From the NCBI GenBank assembly GCA_037176705.1, contig CM073889.1, forward strand, positions 101,139,890 through 101,203,889: a DNA stretch of 64,000 nt, written 5' to 3'. Of the stretch, positions 56,441 to 64,000 are shown piece after piece (the stretch's first letter is position 1; every line of letters begins with the position of its first letter). This DNA is from Molossus alvarezi. Its lineage: Eukaryota; Chordata; Mammalia; Chiroptera; Molossidae. Under the pieces are notes generated by a model, which saw only the letters and a program-made list of their open reading frames with translations, made no database searches and was not told where the DNA came from. The translations under genes and the position numbers were made by a program.

Positions 56441-56690
56441 CTTTTTCTTTTATCCTCACCTGAGAACATGTTTGCATTTATCTTCAGATAGAGCAGGAAG
56501 GAGAGAGGGAGGAAGAGACAGAGAGAAGCATCAATGTGAAAGAGACACATCGACTGGTTGCCACCCACACGACCCAACCAGGGCCAGGGACAAACTGCAA
56601 CCAAGGTACGTGCCCTTGGCGGGAACCGAACCCCGGACTCTCCAGTCCGCAGGCCGATGCTCTAACCGCTGAGCCAAACCGACCAGGACT
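56441..56690 (-). repeat. Ves-type SINE, long form
   Basis: Flanked by CTATTTTCTT on both sides. Confidence 0.9.
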
Positions 56691-56732
56691 CATCTATTTT
56701 CTTAAGTCTCAGTAAACCATCCCAAAACACAC

Positions 56733-57222
56733 TGTGATAGGCAGAAAAATAGTCCCCAAAGATAGCTACATCCTAATCCATGGAACTTGTGATTCTGTTA
56801 TCTTAAATGGTAAAGTGACTTCGCAGTTATAATTAAGGACCTTGAAATGGAGGAAATGATCCTGAATTATCCAGGTGGACCTGATCTAATCACTCAGGTC
56901 CTTAAAAGTGGAGAACCTTTCCCAGCTATGATCTGAAACTGACTTCAGAAGAATGATCAGAGATACAAGGTTGTTGGCTTTGAAGGAGAAAGGAGGGCAC
57001 AAGCCAAAGCATGTGGCAGCTTCTAGAAGCTGGAAGAGACAAGGAAACAGATTCTTCCCCTAGAAACTTCCAAAAAGGTACATCCTAGCTGACACACTGA
57101 TTTAGCCCAGTGAGGCCCATTTTAAACTTCTAAAATAAGAACTTTAAAATAATAAACCTGTTTTTTATTAAGCCACTAAATTTGTGGTGCTTGTTAGAAT
57201 AGTCCCAGAAAACTAATATACA
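56733..57222 (+). repeat. Ancient LTR-like repeat (MaLR-like)
   Basis: 'catcctaatccatggaacttgtg', 'aggaccttgaaatggag', 'cttctagaagctggaag', 'ttaagccactaaatttgtgg' and 'aactaatata' give the LTR order shared with the copy at 62516. Solo, no genes. Confidence 0.65.
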
Positions 57223-57224
57223 CA

Positions 57225-57735
57225 TATTAAACAACTTTGAACAATATGTAAAATTATCCAGAGGCAAGCATAATCAAATTGTCTAAATATTTAGATCATT
57301 ATGAGACATAACAGTTATTTGTGCATGGCGTGGTATATTTCAATTCTACTATTTTTCTCTGCCCTCACAAAACTCCATCCATAAAAAGCCAGCCAAAGAG
57401 ACAATTCTTCAAACTTTTTGTAGACAGACAAACCATATTAACCAAAAAAACAGAATGGCAGAATCAACTGGAAAAATCAGGAAAACCTTATTTTTCAAAG
57501 AGTCCAACATCAAAGTGTTTACATTGCTTATTTACCTTGTGTAAAATGGATACAACGTTTTAAAAGTAAGTCCTAAATATTGATGATATTAAGAGCTTAC
57601 TATCAATTTTTAGGTGTGATAATGGTTTGCGGGTCTATTAAAAAAAGAGTGAGTCAATCTCTACAGAATACACAGTATACTCAAATATTTACCAATGAAA
57701 TGGTATGCCTATAATCTGCTTAAAATAATTGGGAG
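57225..57735. other. Intron 1 sequence, nothing recognised
   Basis: AT-rich spacer. The 80-codon open frame at 57321 has no recognised relation. Confidence 0.35.
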
Positions 57736-57911
57736 TATGCACCAAGAGGTTGCCTGTTCGATTCCCAGTCAGGGCACATGCCCAAATTGTGGGCCAAACC
57801 CTCAGTGGGGGACATGCAGGAGGCGGCTAATCGATGTTCTCTCTCATGGATGTTTCCATCTCTCTCTCTCTTCCTCTCTCTCTAATATCAATAAAGAAAA
57901 AAATGTTTCTT
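57736..57911 (+). repeat. Ves-type SINE, short form, 5' truncated
   Basis: Starts mid-head at 'tatgcaccaagaggttgcc'. Flanks AAAATAATTGGGAG and TTAATAATTGGGAG show that it inserted truncated. Confidence 0.88.
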
Positions 57912-57914
57912 AAT

Positions 57915-58379
57915 AATTGGGAGCAGGGATACAATGATAGGGGTTATAGATAAAACTAAATTAGCCTGAGTTACTAATTGTTGGAGCTGAGGAATTGGTA
58001 CATGGGGGTATATTATTCCACTATTTAAACTTTTCTATATTTAAAGGGTACAAGAACAAAGTCTTTGACCGGTCATAATAATATAGACTTAATATATTTA
58101 ATAGTTGAATCTCCTTCCTGTAACATTGCCCGACCTCAATTCTCTGCCATTTAATCCACCTGCAACTGACAATTTCATCAATTATTCTTTAATCCCCACT
58201 TCACTCTCCCCTATTTACTAACCTTATGAGTTTCAGCAAGTCACCTAACCCCTAAAAGACGGGTTCTTCACCTGCAGCATGGAAATACTTATACTTGCCC
58301 AGTCTATCTGAGTTGTTGGGAGGATTACATAATATAGAAACTACAACGCAGAATGATCATTCCAGAAATCTACATAAAC
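57915..58379. other. Intron 1, lower-GC approach to the CpG island
   Basis: AT-rich, with 'gtttcagcaagtcacctaacccc' near 58230 suggesting a MIR trace. No exon signal. Confidence 0.35.
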
Positions 58380-58969
58380 TTCACGCTCAGCAGCAACCAT
58401 TCACCTGTTCCTGTAGATTCTCTTCCCTTCCACCTCCAGCTTCCTCTCCGGAGCCCTCGTCAGCCCAGACGCCTGGTTCCCCTGCAAGGTTCCCCTGCAA
58501 GGTTCCCCTGCTCTCCACCGCCTCCACCCCCACCCCACCCCGACCCCCCCTTTTTCATCTTTCAGCAGAGCGCCTTCTGGCCACACACCTCTCCCTCCAA
58601 CCTCCCTCCTCCCCTTTCAGGGCTCGCACTCCCAACGCCCCCCGCCGGCCTACCCTATCGCATTCACCCCCCCACTTTCCTGCCCCTTTCAGAACTTTCT
58701 ACCCCGTCGGCTTCACCGCCGCAGCCCTCGATCCCCACTACTGCCCCGCTCACAGACACTTGAGCTAACGCCCCACTCTCCTTTCGCCCTCAGTTAAAGC
58801 ACAATTGTTAGGCGTCAGAGGACGGAAAGGGGGAGAGTCACTGCCATTGGGTACGGGCTTCTTTTCGGGGTGATAAAAACGTTGCGGAATGAGTTCCACA
58901 ACCCTGCGAGTACCCACGGAGGTGTACACGTGAGCTGTATGGCATGTGAACTACATCTCAAAAATGGAC
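58380..58969. other. Pyrimidine-rich shelf of the CpG island
   Basis: C- and CT-rich on the plus strand (purine-rich in the DYM transcript) with few CpG. Contains a 13-base unit GGTTCCCCTGCAA repeated about 2.5 times at 58475-58512 and an inverted CCAAT (ATTGG) at 58846-58850. Confidence 0.6.
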
Positions 58970-59354
58970 ACGTCAAAAAAGACACACAACACGACGGCCC
59001 GCCCTGCCCACCACACCCCCATCTGTCAGACCAACAACGCCCTGTCTCCCGAACGGCCGCCGGGCTCTCGGGTTCCTCCCTACACCAGCCTGCGGCCGCG
59101 CTCCCTCACTCCCCGGCCACACCCCCCGGCCGCTCGGCCCGAAGAGCCACGGCGTCCTGGCCGGGAGGGAGCCCTCGCGGCGCAGGCTCAGCCTCCCCGG
59201 CGGCCCCGTCCCGCACTGGCAGGAGGGGTCCCTCCTCCGCCTCCGTGGCGGCGCTGCCCCTCCGCTCCGGACACTGGCCGGGGGAGGGGAGGAGAGGGCG
59301 TCTGCCAACCCGCTCGGACACGGAGCAGGGGGCCCGGCGGATCTCCCAGCCCAC

Positions 59355-59640
59355 CTGTCTCAGCCGGCAGGGAGATCCGCTTCCAGCTCACGGACAAGCG
59401 GGCGGCAGAGGGGGAACAGGAGAAGCCGCGGTGGCCGCCGGCTCAGGCCTCCATGTTTCCGCGTCTTTGCGACTCCGGCTCTGACTCCGGCTCTGACTCC
59501 GGCTCGGCTCCGGCTCGGCTCCGGCTCGGCTCCCGCCCGCGCCGCGTCAGTGCGAAGGCCCGGAGGCTGAGAGAGAAGAGGGAAGCGACAGAGAACGCAG
59601 CTAGGAACCGAACGGCCGGGCGGGCTCCAGCCGGCGATCA
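59355..59640 (-). other. DYM: Candidate DYM exon 1 (5' UTR)
   Basis: If transcription starts just left of the CACGTG cluster, the best donor that I see on the minus strand is CAG|GTGGGC with the exon ending at 59355. Another possible donor, GTGAGC, is near 59387-59392. The stretch would contain one short upstream frame (ATG GAG GCC TGA near 59450). Exact limits are a guess. Confidence 0.3.
59471..59534. repeat. CTCCGG tandem repeat in the CpG island
   Basis: Three 12-base GACTCCGGCTCT-type units followed by 11-base GCTCCGGCTCG units. Lies in the presumed 5' UTR. Confidence 0.85.
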
Positions 59641-59658
59641 CGTGGCACGTGGCACGTG
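59639..59658. promoter_or_regulatory. Three tandem CACGTG E-boxes
   Basis: CACGTG at 59639-59644, 59646-59651 and 59653-59658, spaced exactly 7 bases. CACGTG binds USF, MYC/MAX and TFE/MITF factors; the first box reads TCACGTG, near the lysosomal CLEAR core. Confidence 0.85.
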
Positions 59659-59666
59659 GCGCGCGG

Positions 59667-59686
59667 ACTTCTGGGAAATGTAGTCC
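59667..59686 (-). promoter_or_regulatory. ZNF143/THAP11-type motif
   Basis: On the minus strand this reads as GGACTACATTTCCCAGAAGT, close to the ACTACAATTCCCAGAATGC core of the ZNF143 (SBS) motif found at many bidirectional or housekeeping promoters. Confidence 0.8.
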
Positions 59687-59760
59687 TCGGGCGTTGGGCG
59701 GTTCTCCACCCTCCTAGCGCCTCCAAGACAACCGCAAAGCGACGTGGCAAAATCCGGCAG

Positions 59761-60593
59761 TGGCTAGGGCCTTTCCTCCACGGTCTTGGAATCCTTAGTT
59801 ACACTACACCACTTATTCTGATGGCTTAACTTTATTAACTCTCCTGTTCATTCCAACCGAATAATCATCCCGAAGTCAAGCAATTCCTTGTAGGGCTCTG
59901 AAGAGTTGGGGAATAGGAAAATAATTTTTTATCGTTTTATCTATTATTAAATTTTTTATCTTTGTTCTTTTCAAAACCTTAGAAGGCTAACTTTAAGAAA
60001 ATAACTTTTGATGCAGGCAGTTAACAGACCTGAAACTGCAGTGTTGTCAGAAAGGACAAGTCCTGTAAGAAGGACTACAATGCCATAACCTGCAACACCA
60101 AAAGCATGGAATTCGAAGTTAAATGAGCGAAGGTTACCAGGTTGACGTCCTTGAGCTATTGTAACACTTCTCTCCCAGCCAGTTTCCTCATCTAAAAAAT
60201 ATGCAAGATGATGATGATACTTTCCATACTGGACTATTGACAATATCAGTAATAATAATTAACTCATATTATAGGCTGTTTCCTATGTGCTATGTACTAT
60301 GCACTTGTTTATTTCTCCAAATAACGCTATGAGACAGATATCACTGTTATTTCCTTTATACAGTCAATATGTTCCAATGTACTCTGAAAAGTACTATAGA
60401 GATCTTATATACTTTTTCAGCACACGTTGCCAATTAAGTTGCGTGAGTCTGCAGAATAGCAGGAAAGTATATTAAAACGCAAGATAACTGAGAGCCTGGC
60501 TAAAAAGAGGTGTGCCCCTGCTATGCAGTCATTGTGAAGAATGCTACGGAAACATGTTCATGATACATAGTGTATGTATAGTTTTAAACATTT
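59761..60593. other. DNA upstream of DYM, weak MIR traces
   Basis: 'cagtttcctcatctaaaaaatatg' at 60180 and 'ctatgagacagatatcactgtt' near 60330 suggest MIR pieces. The 90-codon minus frame at 59971-60243 is not recognised. Confidence 0.4.
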
Positions 60594-60818
60594 TTTTTTC
60601 CATTTTTTGTTCAGATAGAGTGGGAGGGAGAGCGAGGAAGAGAGAGAGAGAAAGAAACATCGACGTGAAGGGAACACATCAAGTGGTTGCCACCTGCATG
60701 ACCCAACCAGGGCCAGGGACAAACTGCAACTGAGGTACATGCCCTTAGCGGGAACCGAACCCGGGTCTCTCAGAACCGCAGGCCAATGCTCTAACCACTG
60801 AACCAAACCGGCCAGGGC
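60594..60818 (-). repeat. Ves-type SINE, long form, 3' clipped
   Basis: Lacks the hairpin block. Flanks TTTTAAACATTTTT and CTTAAACAATTTTT. Confidence 0.88.
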
Positions 60819-60899
60819 TTAAACAATTTTTGTAAGTAGATTATACTTATACTACCTACATACATACCCCCAGGAAGGGAAAAGGCTAAAATATATATA

Positions 60900-61148
60900 T
60901 ATATTTTTTTATCCTCACCCGAGGATATTTTTCCATTTTTTGTACAGATAGAGCGGATGGGAGAGAGAAGAAGGGAGAGAGAGAGAGAAACATCGATGTG
61001 AAGGGACACATCGAGTGGCTGCCACCCGCACAACCAACCAGGGCCAGGGACAAACTGCAACCGAAGTACGTGCCCTTAGCGGGAACCGAACCCGGGTCTC
61101 TCTGGACCGCAGGCCGACGCTCTAACCGCTGAGCCAAACCGGCCAGGG
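60900..61148 (-). repeat. Ves-type SINE, long form
   Basis: Flanked by AAAAGGCTAAAATA on both sides; a short (TA)n lies at the tail (60893-60904). Confidence 0.92.
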
Positions 61149-61221
61149 CAAAAGGCTAAAATAATATTAACAATTATTAACTTTAGGGAATGAGATCATG
61201 CATGATTAAAATTAGTTTTTT

Positions 61222-61451
61222 CCACCCCGGCAGATTTGGCTCAGCAGTTAGAGCATGGGCCCGCGGACCAGAGATCCCAGGTTCAGATCCACTAAGTGCA
61301 CGTACCTCGGTTGCAGTTTGTCCCCGGCCCTGGTTGGGGTCATGTGGGTGGCAACCAGTCCATGTGTCTCTCTCATATCCATGTTTCTCTCTCTTCCTCT
61401 CTCTCTCCTTCTCACTCTATGTAGAAATGCCCTCGGTGAGGATAAAAAACA
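61222..61451 (+). repeat. Ves-type SINE, long form
   Basis: Flanked by AAAATTAGTTTTTTCC and AAAATTAGTTTTTCC. Forms an inverted pair with the copy at 60900. Confidence 0.9.
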
Positions 61452-61540
61452 AAAATTAGTTTTTCCCTATATATTCTCTAATTATTCTACAATGAATATG
61501 AATTACATATAGAATTTTATTTTAAAATGTAGCAAAAAGA

Positions 61541-61673
61541 GCCCTGGCTGGTTTGGCTCAGCTGTTAGAGCATCGGGCCTGAGACCAGAGAGTCTAGGGT
61601 TCAGTTCCCACTAAGGGCATGTATCTTGGTTGCAGTTTGTCCCCGTCCCTGGTTGGGGTCGTGTGGGTGGCAA
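61541..61673 (+). repeat. Ves-type SINE, 3' truncated
   Basis: Ends at 'gtgtgggtggcaa' without an A-tail, so it was cut after insertion. Confidence 0.88.
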
Positions 61674-62199
61674 TATAGGGAAAACCATTGTAATTAGCTA
61701 GTTATTAATAATAGGAAAGGAGCAAAGGGGGGAAGCCATATATTATAGGCATGTGCTTTGGGCAGCTTCACCAGGAAGCTGCAACTTTTCACTCCCCAGG
61801 GAACCACCTGCAAAACACCGAACAAAAGTACTTTGTAATTTTGCCTGTACCAAAATTACACAGGCTACCTACTCTAAAATGTCCTAGCAACAATGTGAAC
61901 ATCTCTTCAGAATTGGCCTTACAGACCAAGAAGCTACTTATTCTGCTTTGAGACAGTCCTGTTAGTGACATTTAACATCTCCCCCCGTTTGTCTTTTTTG
62001 GATGGCTTGAAATAAAATAAAGGCCTCACCAGTGTTCCTAAGCAAATGTCATAAATCAAAGAAAGAGTAAAATTAGGAATGGTTTTTATAATACATAAGG
62101 TATGCTTTGGAGTAGCAGTCCTTCAAAAACAATCATACAGCTAATGTGCAAAGTATTATCCTTAGTCACCAAATTTCAATACTGCCTACACAAGTATCA
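61674..62199. other. Upstream DNA, nothing recognised
   Basis: Unassigned. The 66-codon frame at 61751 is not recognised. Confidence 0.35.
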
Positions 62200-62515
62200 T
62201 GATAACTTTGACTGACTTGACATTTTAGTGTCCAGTTAGTGCAGAAACACTAATAGAAAAGCCATGAAAACCCTCCCACTAAATGCAACAATAGTATACT
62301 GGATTGGATCAGAACCAAAAAAGACAATAATGGGGAAACTGATGAAATCCCAATGAAATCTGAACTTTAATTAAGGCAATTGTACCAATGTTAATTTCCT
62401 AGTTTTGACAAATATGCCATGGATATATAAGATATAGACATTAAGGGAAACTGGGTGAAAGATATAAAGGAACTCTCTATACCTTGCAACTCTTTTGGAA
62501 ATCTAAAATTATTCC
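62200..62515 (+). repeat. L1M 3' end
   Basis: 'caatgttaatttcctagttttgac', 'agacattaagggaaactggg', 'ggaactctctataccttgc' are L1M terminal text, resembling 3590-3720. Confidence 0.7.
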
Positions 62516-63195
62516 ATGTGGTTGTCAGAAAAATGGCCCCCCAAAGGTGTCTACATTCTAATGCCCAAAACCTATGAATATGCTAGGTTACGTGGCACAG
62601 GGGGGAGGGAGAGAGGAAGGAAGAAAGAGAGAGAAAAACATCAATGTGAGAGAGACACATTGACTGGTTGCCACCCACACGACCCCATCCGGGGCCAGTG
62701 ATAAACTGTAACTGAGGTACATGCCCTTAGTGGGAACTGAACCCGGGACTCTCTGGTCCGAGGGCTGATGCTCTAACCACCGAGCAACCTGCCAGGTCAC
62801 TAATTAGATTATCTTAAAATGAGGAGATTATCCTGAACTATCAGGGTGGACCCAACATAATCACAAAAGTAAAAAGTTAGGAGAAAGAAGAGAGCCATAA
62901 ATATGGCTCTGGAAGATCAAGTGATGCAATGTGAGGACCAGGCATTACTGGCTTTGAAGATGACAAGACACTGGGAATATGGGGGTGGCCTCTAGAATCT
63001 GGAAAAGGCAAGGCAACATATTATCCCCTAGAGCCTCCAGAAAGGAACCTAGTCCTGTCGATACCCTAATTTTAACTCAAGACCATGTCAGACTCCTTGC
63101 CTAAATAACTGTAAAATAATACACTTGTGTTGTTTTAATCCACTAAATTTGGGGTGATTTGTTTATTGGCAATAAAAACAATACATTCAAAAGTA
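62516..63195 (+). repeat. Ancient LTR-like repeat with a SINE
   Basis: Same layout as 56733-57222: 'ggcccccaaaggtgtctac', 'gagattatcctgaactatcagg', 'cctctagaatctggaaaagg', 'taatccactaaatttggggtg'. Solo, non-coding. Confidence 0.65.
62598..62798 (-). repeat. Ves-type SINE, long form, 3' clipped
   Basis: Begins at the purine tract; tail block missing. Confidence 0.88.
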
Positions 63196-63868
63196 AAATA
63201 GTTAATTAAAAGGAAAATTTCCTAATGGCTACCTGCCTTTCTAACACACTTCCAATCTAGGACTGTGCAAATATTTATGCTACTCAGAAAATAAGTGTAA
63301 AACAGAAAATGCACGCATAAAATATACTTCACTTTGGAAGGCATAAGATTTTTATTTTTTGCAGCAGCAGATTTATAACCTCTCCAGCTCATATTGGTTA
63401 GATTATTATGAAAATCAAGTATATCCAAAAACACATTGAGTTAGTTACACAGGAAAGCCAATCAAGCGATGAAATGCCAAGTGAGTCATTGGAAACATTA
63501 TGGTGCCTCAAATTGCAGTCCTGTATGATCTTTCTTCATCTTCCTCACTACTCAGAGACTTCCCATATTTAAAATGCTTCTGATTGAGGATATCCATTTG
63601 GCTCATTCCTTTATTTGTTCAGTGAATATTTATTTACTTAGTATTCTGAGTACACTATGTTTCAGACATGGGTCTAACCTGAAGAAGCATAAGGTCTAAT
63701 GGAGAAGACAGGCATTGTACAACAAAATTAAAAATTGGGTTAAATTGCCATGAAAGATAAGAACAGTCAGCACAATCAGATATCTAGCCCCAAGGGAACA
63801 GCTTTCTGAGGAATAAACAGCGAGAGTTAACCACCGGAGACTAACAGGACCAGAATTTCCATCAACAT
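63196..63868. other. Upstream DNA, one ancient-repeat trace
   Basis: 'tttgttcagtgaatatttattt' near 63617-63760 resembles an old interspersed repeat. Otherwise unassigned. Confidence 0.35.
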
Positions 63869-63870
63869 CT

Positions 63871-64000
63871 TTTTTTTTTAATCCTCACCCGAGGACACTT
63901 TTTCCATTTTTTGTTCAGATAGAGTGGGAGGGAGAGAGAGGAAGAAAGAGAGAGAGAGAAACATCGACGTGAAAGGGACACATTGAGTGGCCGCCACCCC
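63871..64000 (-). repeat. Ves-type SINE, cut by the window edge
   Basis: Tail block and body to 'gtggccgccacccc'; the head lies beyond 64000. Confidence 0.92.

Larger units (their letters stand above)
1..59660 (-). other. DYM: DYM (dymeclin) locus, 5' part of the gene
   Basis: The minus strand carries two coding exons whose joined translation matches the N-terminus of dymeclin, and a CpG-island promoter lies upstream of them. Dymeclin is a Golgi-associated peripheral protein needed for normal Golgi organisation and trafficking; loss in humans causes Dyggve-Melchior-Clausen and Smith-McCort dysplasia (known for the family). Layout here: promoter and exon 1 near 59.4-59.65 kb, intron 1 to 31088, exon 2 at 30896-31087, intron 2 to 7487, exon 3 at 7434-7486, intron 3 to the window edge. 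I found no further coding exon left of 7434, so exon 4 should lie outside. The exact 5' limit is inferred from the promoter motifs. Confidence 0.9.
58970..59760 (-). promoter_or_regulatory. DYM: CpG island, DYM promoter and exon 1 region
   Basis: The only CpG-dense, non-transposon segment of the window, with several GC boxes (GGGCGG near 59400, 59617 and 59695). It lies about 28 kb upstream of the exon with the DYM start codon, in the right direction for the non-coding first exon. It has no TATA-like box at the motif cluster, so dispersed housekeeping-type initiation is expected. Open frames through it are GC-bias artefacts. Promoter assignment is inferred from position and composition. Confidence 0.85.

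Noticed and set aside
58946..59683. 245-codon plus-strand open frame across the CpG island
   Set aside because: Low-complexity P/R/G/S composition, no homology recognised, frame lengths inflated by GC bias. The promoter reading explains the sequence better.
59971..60243. 90-codon minus-strand frame with membrane-like stretches
   Set aside because: No recognised relation, no splice or promoter context, length within chance for the region. Left unassigned.

Overview
The window is a stretch of mammalian nuclear genome, almost certainly from a yangochiropteran bat. About sixty copies of the bat tRNA-derived Ves-type SINE occur in both orientations, many still with clean target-site duplications. 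L1 retrotransposition was recent, and a 224-bp SPIN-like hAT transposon is present. The species cannot be fixed from sequence alone.

One host gene is recognisable: DYM (dymeclin), read on the minus strand. A CpG island at about 58.97-59.76 kb carries three tandem CACGTGG boxes and a ZNF143-type motif and is the likely DYM promoter and non-coding exon 1. Exon 2, with the start codon, lies at 30896-31087. Exon 3 lies at 7434-7486. Both have canonical splice sites and a joined frame that reads as the dymeclin N-terminus. The window therefore holds the promoter, intron 1 (about 28 kb), intron 2 (about 23.4 kb) and the start of intron 3. To the right of the island is intergenic DNA upstream of DYM.

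The rest is layered transposon history. The oldest layer is MIR, L2, L1M/old HAL1, MER5-like hAT and MaLR-like LTR pieces. Above it lie a mariner-like MITE at 26747-27121, a Tigger-like MITE at 36954-37172 and a SPIN-like element at 51844-52067. The youngest layer is Ves SINEs, a near full-length L1 at 39080-47537, and an ORF1-only LINE (HAL1-like) at 41259-43469.

Two points stand out. First, 37872-50255 is a five-level nest: a MIR is split by a hAT with a degraded transposase, the hAT by a SINE, the SINE by an L1, and the L1 by the HAL1-like element, each with readable duplications. Second, the HAL1-like element keeps an intact 313-codon ORF1, and its ORF2 has been deleted from about codon 9 to the last few codons. 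An older copy at 4268-6517 shares the same deletion junction, so the deleted form itself amplified as a family.
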